NCBI GenBank assembly: GCA_963981505.1
Contig: CAXCEI010000011.1
Location: 1 to 42,262, forward strand
DNA from: OPU3-GD-OMZ sp001901525
Lineage (GTDB): Bacteria; Pseudomonadota; Gammaproteobacteria; Methylococcales; Methylomonadaceae
Direction of reading: 5' to 3'
DNA length: 42,262 nucleotides
In this document: one piece after another, positions 17,734 to 26,248 of the stretch
Layout of the letters: the number at the start of each line of letters is the position of its first letter
Numbering within the stretch: position 1 is the first letter of the stretch
Program-made: the position numbers and the translations under genes
The notes under the pieces: generated by a model
Seen by the model: only the letters and a program-made list of their open reading frames with translations
Told to the model about the DNA's origin: nothing
Databases searched by the model: none

Positions 17734-18423
17734 ATGTCTATCCAATCCGACGCCTTATCGGAAACTATTATTCGTGCTAAAAACCTCAGTAAAACCGTCT
17801 TAACCGTAAACGGTTCACTCACCATCTTATCCGGCATTCATCTTAACATTAACCGCGGCGAAAGCTTGGCTATCATGGGAATGTCCGGATCAGGAAAAAC
17901 CACTCTAATTAGCCTACTAGCCGGTCTTGATACACCCTCTACCGGCACTATCACGATTAGTGGTCAGCTGCTCACGACCATGACTGAAGATGATAAGGCG
18001 CGCCTTCGAAACCAATTTATCGGTTTTGTTTTTCAAAACTTCCAACTCCTGAACAATTTGACCGCCCTTGAAAATGTCATGCTACCGCTGGAAATCATTG
18101 GCCATCCCCATACTAAAGATAAAGCCCTCAATTTTCTTGATCGGGTCGGGTTATCCCATCGCTACCACCACCGTCCCAGCCAATTATCCGGCGGCGAACA
18201 ACAACGCGTTGCTTTAGCAAGAGCCTTTGTTACCCAACCCAGTATTCTTTTTGCTGATGAACCCACCGGGAATTTAGACCAAAAAACCGGCAAGACTATT
18301 ATTGATTTACTTTTTGCTTTAAACGAAGAAAACAAAACCACACTGGTACTGGTTACCCATGACCAATCGCTGGCAACACTCTGTAGCCGGACGCTTATGC
18401 TTGAAAATGGAAAAACAGCATGA
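17734..18423 (+). CDS. ybbA: ABC transporter ATP-binding protein, YbbA/LolD-like
   Basis: ATPase of a MacB/LolD-type ABC system whose permease follows. Walker A GMSGSGKT is at residues 49-56, the Q-loop in FVFQNFQLL near 99-107, the signature LSGGEQQR at 151-158, Walker B ILFADEP at 171-177, and the H-loop in VTHD near 208. At 229 aa it is a stand-alone nucleotide-binding domain. Its stop overlaps the permease start by 4 nt (ATGA). AGGA lies about 11 nt upstream of the ATG, inside the opposing tesA gene. Substrate is unknown; LolD would be the main alternative, but the tesA neighbour and the long permease favour YbbA. Confidence 0.9.
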   Translation: MSIQSDALSETIIRAKNLSKTVLTVNGSLTILSGIHLNINRGESLAIMGMSGSGKTTLISLLAGLDTPSTGTITISGQLLTTMTEDDKARLRNQFIGFVFQNFQLLNNLTALENVMLPLEIIGHPHTKDKALNFLDRVGLSHRYHHRPSQLSGGEQQRVALARAFVTQPSILFADEPTGNLDQKTGKTIIDLLFALNEENKTTLVLVTHDQSLATLCSRTLMLENGKTA

Positions 18424-20903
18424 AACTTTTTTTATTAGCGTGTCGCTTGTTGAGTCGGGAAGGGCGCTCGGGTGAACTCACCCTTTTAAGTTTTGCGCTA
18501 ATCATTGCCGTAACCAGCGCGACCACGATCAGCCTTTTTTCTGATCGCCTCGAAACCACCATGGTTTCACAAGCCGGTCAGTTTCTTGCTGGCGATCTTG
18601 TTATCACCAGTCCGACAACACTCACTAGCGACTGGCTTAGTGTCGCCAAGACCTTAGCACTCAAACAAACCATGACCGCTGAATTTTCCAGCGTACTCAT
18701 GGAAAACAACGGCTTCCTTTTAGCTGGTATTAAAGCCGTTAGCGACCACTATCCTTTGCGTGGCTTGCTCAAAATAACCGGTAACCATTTTGGTCAAGAA
18801 GAAAAGGTTAATCACGGCCCCAAACCCGGTCAAGCCTGGATTGATAAACGCATTTTATCAGCACTGAATTTAACATTAGGGCAAACCGTTAGCGTCGGTG
18901 AAAAAAAACTCATGCTCAGTAAAATAATCACTTACGAACCGGATAAACGTGGCAATCTTTACAGTCTATCCCCCCGACTCATGATGCACACACAGGATAT
19001 TCCTGAAACCGGTATTCTTAAACCCGGCAGTCACGTTCATTACTATTATCAATTTACCGGTCAAGACCCTGCTCTTAAATCCTTTAAACAATTTTCCAAA
19101 AAACGTCTGAACCCATCACAACGGATTATGGATATTCATGTCGACAGACCAGAAATTGGTACCGCCTTAGATCGCGTCCAAAAATATTTACGCCTGTCCA
19201 GTATCATCATAATACTCATCGCCGGTGTGGCCATTGCTATCACTACACGACGCTACAGTGAACGTCATTTTAATTCCGCGGCCATTTTGCGCTGCTTAGG
19301 CTGTACCCAAGCTCAAATTGTAAAACTATTTATCACGCAACTGGTTCTATTAGGTTTTTTAGCCAGCCTTTTAGGCTGCCTTTTAGGTTGGGTCAGCCAT
19401 GCCGGGCTCTTTGCTTTACTTAAAAACCTATTGCCTGATACCCTTGCCGGCGCCAACCCACTTGCCATTTTTTTTGGCCTTATCACCGGCATGGTTATCT
19501 TATTAGGGTTTGCACTACCGCCATTACTTCAGCTAAAAAAAGTTTCCCCTTTACGTATTTTAAGACGCGAACTGGATCCTATTCCCAGCCAATCCGGACT
19601 CGTTTACGGTATGGCACTTTTAGTTATTTCAGGACTGATCTATAGCTTTACCTTAGATATAAAATTCACCTTATTGTTAACATTTATCGCCTCATTAGGC
19701 ATTGCGTTATTAATGGGACTTATCTACGTACTGCTAACCGTCATAAAAAAGCTCGAATCCCACGTTAATTTAAATATTCGTTTTGCGCTTCTTTCATTAG
19801 TTAAGAATAAAAAAAATACTGCTGCTCAGATACTGGCTTTTAGTCTCACTTTAATGGCGATGCTATTAAGTTTCTCTGTGCACCAAAACCTTTTAAACGA
19901 TTGGCAAACACAACTACCCAAAACCACACCCAATCATTTTGTCTTAAACCTTTTTGAACACCAGCGTGATGACTTTAAAACAGATTTAACAACCCATAAC
20001 ATAAGCAGCCAAGCTCTGTTCCCGATCGTACGCGGCCGTCTGATCAAAATTAACAACCAAGCGGTACAAAAAATAGTGAGCAAAGACTCCCAAGGTGAGC
20101 GCGCAATCCACCGAGATCTCAGCTTAACGTGGTCCGAACAATTGCCGAATGGTAATATCATAACCTCTGGAAATTGGCATAAAAACACCCATCCCTATAA
20201 GGTTTCTATTGAACAGAAACTAGCCGCTAGCCTAAACATTCAACTTCGCGATGAATTGACATTTACCATTGGCCATGAAAACATCAATGCCACCGTTACC
20301 AGTATTCGGCAAGTGAATTGGGATTCAATGAAACCTAATTTTTATTTTATTTTTTCACCCGACTCATTAACGCCTTTCCCCAAAACCTTTATTACCAGCT
20401 TTTATTTAGCCCCGGAAAATAAAAACACTCTGAATACATTAGCTAAAAAATACCCCGCGATCACTATTTTTGAAGTCGACTTTTTTTTGAACCAATTGAG
20501 TCTCATTTTAAAGCAACTCACCCAAGCCATTAACTACCTTTTGGTCTTTGCTTTAATTGCAGGACTGATTGTTTTAGCCGCCACAATCAATGCCACGCTT
20601 GATGAGCGCCGCCACCAAAGCGCATTGCTTCGTACCCTGGGTGCAAGTCGGTCACTGCTTCGTAATAATCACTTATTCGAATTTGCCAGCCTGGGCGTTT
20701 TTGCTAGCTTATTCGCTGTCCTGTTACATGATTTAGCATCTTTCGCCCTGTATCACTTTATTCTAAAAATAACTTACGTTCCCAGTCTGACACTCTGGGT
20801 TTTCGTACCGCTGATAGGCACTGCAATCATTACCTTAACCGGACTTTGGAGTATTCGAAAAGTGGTTAATAAAAGCCCCTTATCCATTCTCCGGGAACAC
20901 TAG
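18420..20903 (+). CDS. ybbP: FtsX-like ABC transporter permease, YbbP-like
   Basis: An 827-aa permease with duplicated FtsX/MacB-type domains. One transmembrane helix lies near residues 20-40. A periplasmic domain follows, then a block of helices around residues 260-440, a second periplasmic domain, and a final three-helix FtsX core (LLVFALIAGLIVLAATINATLDERRHQSALLRTLGAS and onward). The length and two-domain layout match YbbP rather than LolC/LolE (about 400 aa). It forms the transporter with the preceding ATPase. It ends exactly where the convergent mpl begins its stop (no intergenic base), so no terminator fits between them. Confidence 0.9.
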   Translation: MKLFLLACRLLSREGRSGELTLLSFALIIAVTSATTISLFSDRLETTMVSQAGQFLAGDLVITSPTTLTSDWLSVAKTLALKQTMTAEFSSVLMENNGFLLAGIKAVSDHYPLRGLLKITGNHFGQEEKVNHGPKPGQAWIDKRILSALNLTLGQTVSVGEKKLMLSKIITYEPDKRGNLYSLSPRLMMHTQDIPETGILKPGSHVHYYYQFTGQDPALKSFKQFSKKRLNPSQRIMDIHVDRPEIGTALDRVQKYLRLSSIIIILIAGVAIAITTRRYSERHFNSAAILRCLGCTQAQIVKLFITQLVLLGFLASLLGCLLGWVSHAGLFALLKNLLPDTLAGANPLAIFFGLITGMVILLGFALPPLLQLKKVSPLRILRRELDPIPSQSGLVYGMALLVISGLIYSFTLDIKFTLLLTFIASLGIALLMGLIYVLLTVIKKLESHVNLNIRFALLSLVKNKKNTAAQILAFSLTLMAMLLSFSVHQNLLNDWQTQLPKTTPNHFVLNLFEHQRDDFKTDLTTHNISSQALFPIVRGRLIKINNQAVQKIVSKDSQGERAIHRDLSLTWSEQLPNGNIITSGNWHKNTHPYKVSIEQKLAASLNIQLRDELTFTIGHENINATVTSIRQVNWDSMKPNFYFIFSPDSLTPFPKTFITSFYLAPENKNTLNTLAKKYPAITIFEVDFFLNQLSLILKQLTQAINYLLVFALIAGLIVLAATINATLDERRHQSALLRTLGASRSLLRNNHLFEFASLGVFASLFAVLLHDLASFALYHFILKITYVPSLTLWVFVPLIGTAIITLTGLWSIRKVVNKSPLSILREH

Positions 20904-22265
20904 TTAATCAGCACCTAACTTTCTTTTAATACGGCCATATAAACCCTCAAAATGACCATTACTCATAATTAGAATATGACAAGTCCCTTCAACAGAAGCC
21001 GCTAAAGCCGCCAATATTTCTTCAATTGAATCCATGATATATAATTGATCATCGGCTTGTTCAAGCGCCGTCATGTCCCATTGCATTCCCGGTGACCGGT
21101 AAATAAATCCAATATTAGCTTCCTGGAGTGACGGCCCTAAAGTACTTTGATGAATACCTTGTTTCATACTATTTGATGCCAGCTCAACTACCGCGATAAT
21201 AGGCTCATCCCCCACTTTTTTTCGCAGCCCCGTCAAGGTCGTTTGTATCGCCGTTGGGTGATGGGCAAAATCATCATAAACAGTCACCCCATTTTTCTGA
21301 TAAATAACTTCCATACGCCGTTTTACATTTTTAAATCGGTTTAATGCCGCGGTCGAGTTAGCCACCGTAATACCCACATTTCGTGCCGCTGCAATAGCTG
21401 ACAACGCATTACTAATATTATGTAACCCCGTTAAATTCCAACTAACAGATGCTTCATTTTCACCCTTAAGCGCAACCATAAATTCGCTGCCATCTGGGTG
21501 CAGTAATATGGCGTTCCATTCGCTGGTCCCTTCAATAGAACTCCTCTCAACAGCCGTCCAACACCCTTGTGCTAAAACAGCTGAAATTTCATCTTCATTA
21601 CTGGGAGCAATAATTAATCCTTGCCCAGGAATAATCCTAACCAAATGATGAAATTGACGTTTAATCGCCTCTAAGTCTGGAAAAATATCAGCATGGTCAT
21701 ATTCCAAATTATTTAGTACAACGGTGTTGGGGTGGTAGTGTACAAACTTAGAGCGCTTATCAAAAAAAGCGGTATCATATTCGTCCGCCTCTATTACAAA
21801 AAAATCAGATTCACCTAGCCGTGCTGATTGGGTAAAGTTAAGCGGAATACCACCAATTAAAAAACCCGGTGAATAACCATTATATTCCAGTATCCATGCC
21901 AGCATACTCGCGGTCGTCGTTTTACCGTGTGTTCCGGCAACCGCTAATACCCACCGGTCTCGTAAAACTGCCTCACTCAACCATTGCGGACCTGAAAGAT
22001 AACAAATACCTTGATTTAAAACATACTCAACCGCTGGGTTTCCTCTCGACAAGGCATTACCAATAATCACCAAATCCGGTTTTAATAATTCCAAGTGTTC
22101 TTTTTGGTAACCGGTCATTAAACGAACATCCATGGCCTCTAATTGCGTACTCATGGGCGGATAGATATTATTATCTGTTCCACTGACCTCATGCCCTAAT
22201 TGTTTTGCTATCTGGGCAATACCACCCATAAAGGTGCCACAAATACCTAAAATATGAATATGCAC
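20904..22265 (-). CDS. mpl: UDP-N-acetylmuramate:L-alanyl-gamma-D-glutamyl-meso-diaminopimelate ligase
   Basis: Murein-recycling enzyme that attaches recovered tripeptide to UDP-MurNAc. The Mur-ligase ATP-binding motif GTHGKTTT is at residues 111-118. The N-terminal Rossmann segment HILGICGTFMGGIAQIAKQLGHEVSGTD is the Mpl variant (GTFMGG) rather than the MurC one. YDDFAHHPTAI near residue 320 is the conserved Mur C-domain motif. At 453 aa it is typical. It implies a peptidoglycan-recycling Gram-negative cell. Confidence 0.95.
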   Translation of the reverse strand: MHIHILGICGTFMGGIAQIAKQLGHEVSGTDNNIYPPMSTQLEAMDVRLMTGYQKEHLELLKPDLVIIGNALSRGNPAVEYVLNQGICYLSGPQWLSEAVLRDRWVLAVAGTHGKTTTASMLAWILEYNGYSPGFLIGGIPLNFTQSARLGESDFFVIEADEYDTAFFDKRSKFVHYHPNTVVLNNLEYDHADIFPDLEAIKRQFHHLVRIIPGQGLIIAPSNEDEISAVLAQGCWTAVERSSIEGTSEWNAILLHPDGSEFMVALKGENEASVSWNLTGLHNISNALSAIAAARNVGITVANSTAALNRFKNVKRRMEVIYQKNGVTVYDDFAHHPTAIQTTLTGLRKKVGDEPIIAVVELASNSMKQGIHQSTLGPSLQEANIGFIYRSPGMQWDMTALEQADDQLYIMDSIEEILAALAASVEGTCHILIMSNGHFEGLYGRIKRKLGAD

Positions 22266-22386
22266 AATTTTCCCTTTTGTTTAATCATAATTTCAATGGC
22301 CATTATTCACCATCAACACTTTAATTTCTACTTGCGTTTATGGTTACATTCAGTTGAAATAATCCACTCTTAAATTCGAGAATCAC

Positions 22387-22764
22387 ATGGGCGAAACAAA
22401 TAAAATATCTGTGGAAACTGTACCCTGCTACATTCCCTCAAAATCTTCGCCGAAAGATAACCGTTATGTTTTTGCCTATACGATTACTATTTCAAATATC
22501 GGCACCGTGGCCGCCACCTTACTCAGTAGGTTCTGGTTAATTACGGATTCCAACGGTAAAACACAAGAGGTCAGTGGCGATGGTGTTGTCGGCGAACAAC
22601 CTTATTTAAAACCCGGTGAATCTTTTCAATACACCAGTGGCGCTATGCTAGAAACCCCTATCGGTGTGATGCAAGGTAAATACATTTTAATCTCTGATGA
22701 CGGCATTAATTTTAACTGCCCCATTCCTCGCTTTACTTTATCCATTCCACGCACACTGCATTAA
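22387..22764 (+). CDS. apaG: ApaG protein
   Basis: Small fibronectin-III-like protein of unclear function, linked by context to ApaH and cation homeostasis. The 125-aa sequence contains YVFAYTITISNIG, LLSRFWLITDSNGKTQEVSGDGVVGEQP and the closing F-x-C-P-I-P-R-F-x-L segment, all diagnostic. GAG sits a few bases before the ATG. It is followed after 2 nt by apaH. The ksgA gene that often precedes apaG is absent here. Confidence 0.96.
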   Translation: MGETNKISVETVPCYIPSKSSPKDNRYVFAYTITISNIGTVAATLLSRFWLITDSNGKTQEVSGDGVVGEQPYLKPGESFQYTSGAMLETPIGVMQGKYILISDDGINFNCPIPRFTLSIPRTLH

Positions 22765-22766
22765 CC

Positions 22767-23588
22767 ATGTCTATTTATGCAATAGGGGATCTTCAAGGTT
22801 GTTACGATGACCTATTGCGCCTGCTAGATAAGATCAAGTTTAATCCACAATCCGATCAACTTTGGCTGGTCGGTGATTTAGTAAACCGCGGCCCTAAATC
22901 ACTGGAATGCCTACGATTTATCAAATCATTAGGCCCCTCTGCTGTAAGCGTTTTAGGAAACCATGACCTACATCTTTTAGCGTTGGCGACCCATAAAAAA
23001 AAATACCGTAAAAAAGAACCCACCTTTAACGCTATCTTAAAAGCTAATGACCGTGACGAACTCTTACACTGGTTACGGCACCGTCCTTTACTGCATTACC
23101 AAGAACCCTATTATCTGGTTCATGCCGGTATATCGCCGCAATGGGATTTAGAGACGGCTAAAAAAATGGCACGCGAAGTAGAAACGCAACTGCAAGATAA
23201 CGAACGCTATCTTAAGCTACTGGAAAAAATGTACGGTAATACCCCTAACCGCTGGAGCAATAACCTTACCGGCAATAAACGATCAAGATATATTTTAAAT
23301 GCCTTTACCCGAATGCGGTTCTGTGATGAAAATGGTACGCTTGATTTTGAACATAAAGACCCACCCGGTGTACAACCGAAAGAACTCATCCCTTGGTTTG
23401 ACATGCCAAAACGGCAAAACAACTCAAACCGAATTATCTTTGGTCATTGGTCAAACTTAGGCTATTCAGAAAAAAACAACTGTTACTGCATTGATACCGG
23501 TTGCCTTTGGGGTGGACAACTTACGGCGCTTAGACTTGAAAAGAAAATGGAACGGGTTTCGTTAACCTGCCCCTTGAACCGCTCTTAG
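22767..23588 (+). CDS. apaH: Bis(5'-nucleosyl)-tetraphosphatase, symmetrical
   Basis: Hydrolyses Ap4A to two ADP and also removes NpnN RNA caps. Metallophosphatase motifs are GDLQG (residues 7-11), GDLVNRG (36-42), GNHD (64-67), and VHAGISPQW and FGHWSNLG later. At 273 aa it matches the family. Translation follows apaG by 2 nt, so the two form an operon. A hairpin (23603-23630) follows the stop. Confidence 0.96.
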   Translation: MSIYAIGDLQGCYDDLLRLLDKIKFNPQSDQLWLVGDLVNRGPKSLECLRFIKSLGPSAVSVLGNHDLHLLALATHKKKYRKKEPTFNAILKANDRDELLHWLRHRPLLHYQEPYYLVHAGISPQWDLETAKKMAREVETQLQDNERYLKLLEKMYGNTPNRWSNNLTGNKRSRYILNAFTRMRFCDENGTLDFEHKDPPGVQPKELIPWFDMPKRQNNSNRIIFGHWSNLGYSEKNNCYCIDTGCLWGGQLTALRLEKKMERVSLTCPLNRS

Positions 23589-23602
23589 AGAAGGCAATCA
23601 AC

Positions 23603-23630
23603 ACACTGGGTAAAAATATAAACCCAGTGT
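23603..23630. terminator. Hairpin between convergent apaH and exported-protein gene
   Basis: A perfect 9-bp stem (ACACTGGGT at 23603-23611 with its complement at 23622-23630) around a 10-nt AT-rich loop. It lies between two convergent stop codons. Neither side has a clear U-run, so termination is plausible but not canonical. Confidence 0.5.
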
Positions 23631-23649
23631 ATTCAAAGACATTTTAGAT

Positions 23650-24030
23650 TTAGATCATTGTTTTCAATATTTGAAAACCTTTTTGTGCTTCTGCGATAGA
23701 TTCTGCGGCATTATCTTTATCTTTTTTAACACTAAAATAAGCACGTTTTAATTTATCTTGAGTAAAATCTAATTCAGCACCAAAGTTATCACCGGTGATT
23801 TCTTTAGAGGATTGGCGTGCTGCTTTCATTAGTTTCATAACAAGAGCTTTATCACCGCCGGCAGCGTTTAATTCGCCCGCTTTAGCTAATAACGCTTCGC
23901 AATCATCAATCGCTTTAGCAATATCTGCGAAAGTTAACATAGTTCCGCCTTGGGCAACTGCTGCTGTTGAAAACACACTCATGCCTAAAATAGAACCGGC
24001 AATCATTACAGCTGATAGAAATTTTTTCAT
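23650..24030 (-). CDS. Small exported helical protein of unknown function (second copy type)
   Basis: Not recognised. Start taken at the ATG at 24028-24030 (MKKFLSAVM), 126 aa; a GTG three codons upstream is an alternative. There is a signal peptide with cleavage likely after AVAQ or AAVA, near residue 26. The mature protein is helical and Lys/Ala-rich, with DDCEALLAKAGEL, then an ARQSSKEI segment and AYFSVKKDKDNAAESIAEAQKGF. The size and layout suggest a periplasmic four-helix-bundle type protein. No CxxCH heme site is seen. It resembles the 16174-16605 product in plan and in the ARQ-x-SK motif. It is monocistronic. Confidence 0.78.
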   Translation of the reverse strand: MKKFLSAVMIAGSILGMSVFSTAAVAQGGTMLTFADIAKAIDDCEALLAKAGELNAAGGDKALVMKLMKAARQSSKEITGDNFGAELDFTQDKLKRAYFSVKKDKDNAAESIAEAQKGFQILKTMI

Positions 24031-24152
24031 AATACTCACACTATTTGTTTGAAAGGAAATTTTTATATTTTACTACAACCTTTAAGCCCCAAATTCAATA
24101 CTATAAAACTTGAGTAGTCGGCGATTGTATCTAATATTTTAAAAAACAACAA

Positions 24153-24662
24153 TTATTTTTTATTTTTTTTGCTTTGACTAACCCGTTCTAATATTTTGAA
24201 ACAATATTCAAAAGATACCGTTTTATCATCAATAACCCTTAAATTAGCGACCTCCCGCCATTGTAAGTTTTTCATTTCTGGAAAAAAAACATCACCCTCA
24301 AAAGTACTCTTAATTTGTGTCAAATAAATTCTATCGGTTAGCGGTAACAATGCTTTATAGATACCGGAACCGCCAATAACCATTATTTCTGCAGTATTTT
24401 CATGTTCTTTTAACGCTTGATCTATACTCGAATAAACCTGACAACCGGACGGCGAATAGGCTTTATTTCGACTAATGATAATATTTGTCCGCCCCGGTAA
24501 AGAGTGACCAATGGATTCAAATGTTTTTCGACCCATTAAAATGGGCTTACCCATAGTTATTTCTTTAAATCTTTTCAAGTCCGCTGACAAATGCCAAGGC
24601 ATTTGATTATCACAACCAATAACTCGATTGTTAGCCATCGCAACAATAATAGAAAGCTTCAC
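24153..24662 (-). CDS. folA: Dihydrofolate reductase
   Basis: NADPH-dependent reduction of dihydrofolate, regenerating the folate oxidised by thymidylate synthase. The N-terminus SIIVAMANNRVIGCDNQMPWHLSADLKRFK holds the active-site acidic residue region and the NADPH-binding loop. GKPILMGRKTFESIG and MVIGGSGIYKALLPLTDRIYLT follow. At 169 aa it is close to the 159 of E. coli, with a lysine-rich tail. It starts 3 nt after the thyA stop and is the last gene of the leftward dnaA-to-folA series. Confidence 0.96.
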   Translation of the reverse strand: MKLSIIVAMANNRVIGCDNQMPWHLSADLKRFKEITMGKPILMGRKTFESIGHSLPGRTNIIISRNKAYSPSGCQVYSSIDQALKEHENTAEIMVIGGSGIYKALLPLTDRIYLTQIKSTFEGDVFFPEMKNLQWREVANLRVIDDKTVSFEYCFKILERVSQSKKNKK

Positions 24663-24665
24663 CTG

Positions 24666-25460
24666 TTAAACCGCTACCGGGGCTTTAATGTGGGGATGAG
24701 CGTCATAACCATTAATAACAAAATCTTCAAAGACATAATCAAAAAGGTTCTGTGGCTGTCTTAATACGGTTAATGTCGGTAACGCTCTGGGTTCTCGTGT
24801 TAATTGTAATTGCGCCTGCTCTATATGATTTAAATATAAATGTACATCGCCACCGGTCCAGATCAGTTCACCGGGTAATAAATCACATTGCTGTGCCAAC
24901 ATGTGTGTTAGCAAAGCATAACTCGCCACATTAAAAGGAAGCCCTAAAAAAATATCACAAGAACGCATATTAAACATGCAACTTAGCCGGCCCTCAAGAA
25001 CATAAAACTGGAAAAAATAATGACATGGGGGCAAAGCCATTTGATTTATGTGGGCAACATTCCATGCACTTACAATATGACGCCTTGAATCTGGGTTATT
25101 TTTTATTTGTTCAACCAATAATGATAATTGGTCAATTGTTTCTCCCTCATTTCCAAGCCAAGCTCGCCACTGTTTACCGTATACATCGCCTAATTCACCG
25201 TTTTCATCAGCCCACTCATCCCAAATTCGAACACGATTTTCTTGCAAATACTTAATATTTGTCTGTCCAGAAAGAAACCAAAGTAATTCATGAATGATCG
25301 AGGGGGTATGTACTTTTTTAGTGGTGACCAATGGAAACCCCTTCGCCAAATCAAAACGCATTTGTCGCCCAAAAACACTTTGTGTTCCGGTTCCCGTTCG
25401 ATCTGTTTTAATGCTTCCGTTATCTAATACATCTTGAAGTAATGCTAAATATTGCTGCAT
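24666..25460 (-). CDS. thyA: Thymidylate synthase
   Basis: Makes dTMP from dUMP with methylene-tetrahydrofolate. Catalytic Cys146 lies in MALPPCHYFFQFYV, phosphate-binding Arg126-Arg127 in DSRRHIVSAWN, and LPFNVASYALLTHMLA follows. The 264-aa length equals E. coli ThyA, and the residue numbers match. The start codon overlaps the 3' end of lgt by 16 nt, a coupling also known in E. coli lgt-thyA. With folA directly behind it the pair forms a dTMP-supply unit. Confidence 0.97.
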   Translation of the reverse strand: MQQYLALLQDVLDNGSIKTDRTGTGTQSVFGRQMRFDLAKGFPLVTTKKVHTPSIIHELLWFLSGQTNIKYLQENRVRIWDEWADENGELGDVYGKQWRAWLGNEGETIDQLSLLVEQIKNNPDSRRHIVSAWNVAHINQMALPPCHYFFQFYVLEGRLSCMFNMRSCDIFLGLPFNVASYALLTHMLAQQCDLLPGELIWTGGDVHLYLNHIEQAQLQLTREPRALPTLTVLRQPQNLFDYVFEDFVINGYDAHPHIKAPVAV

Positions 25461-26239
25461 GTTTTTTTCTTATACGCTAAATAAAACAACAGAACGCCTA
25501 TTAAAATCATCGGCAAGGTTAAAATCTGTCCCATGGTTAACCAACCAAACGCAATATAGCCCAAATGTGCATCAGGCAAACGAAAAAACTCCACAAAAAA
25601 CCGAGAACAACCATAACCTATTAAAATCAACCCCGTGGGCGCCATATAAGGACGCTCTTTTGCTGTAAACAACCAAAGCACAATAAACATCAACAACCCC
25701 TCTAAAAGCGCCTCATAAAGTTGAGAGGGGTGGCGAGGTAAAGCATCAACTCTTGGAAAAATAACACCCCAGGGTAAATCTGTCGTTTTACCCCACAATT
25801 CACCGTTTATAAAATTTGCAACACGCCCAGAAAACAAACCCACGCAAGACAAAGGTGCAAGAAAATCAATGAGTTGTATCATTTTACAACCATACTTCCT
25901 AGCCATAAACCAATAAGCAACAAAAACACCTAACACTCCACCGTGCAAAGACATTCCACCTTGCCAGATCTTAATTATCAATATGGGGTCTGTAATAAAA
26001 ACATCAAAGTTATAAAACAATTGATATCCAATCCGCCCTCCTAACATGGCACCCATTGCGCCGTAAAAAACAAGATCATCAACGGCTTCAACTGTAATTG
26101 GAGCATACGGTTTCTTAGCCCTTATACGACCCAATACCCAAACACCTGCAAAACCAACCAAATAACTTAGGCCATACCAGTGAACATTAACGGGACCTAA
26201 ACTAAAAGCTACGGGATCAATATCACCTACATTAATCAT
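25445..26239 (-). CDS. lgt: Prolipoprotein diacylglyceryl transferase
   Basis: Inner-membrane enzyme that transfers diacylglycerol from phosphatidylglycerol to the lipobox cysteine of prolipoproteins. Seven hydrophobic segments are visible. The signature HGGVLG starts at residue 99, the essential Arg139 with ANFINGELWG follows, and HPSQLYEALLEG lies near 170-181. At 264 aa it is a normal length. It starts 9 nt after the gyrB stop and overlaps thyA by 16 nt. Confidence 0.96.
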   Translation of the reverse strand: MINVGDIDPVAFSLGPVNVHWYGLSYLVGFAGVWVLGRIRAKKPYAPITVEAVDDLVFYGAMGAMLGGRIGYQLFYNFDVFITDPILIIKIWQGGMSLHGGVLGVFVAYWFMARKYGCKMIQLIDFLAPLSCVGLFSGRVANFINGELWGKTTDLPWGVIFPRVDALPRHPSQLYEALLEGLLMFIVLWLFTAKERPYMAPTGLILIGYGCSRFFVEFFRLPDAHLGYIAFGWLTMGQILTLPMILIGVLLFYLAYKKKTCSNI

Positions 26240-26248
26240 AACAACTCT

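Noticed and set aside
17733..17837. Longer tesA start adding 35 residues
   Set aside because: It would bury the signal peptide in the middle of the protein; MKKILIILM at 17732 with GGATAG upstream is the natural start.
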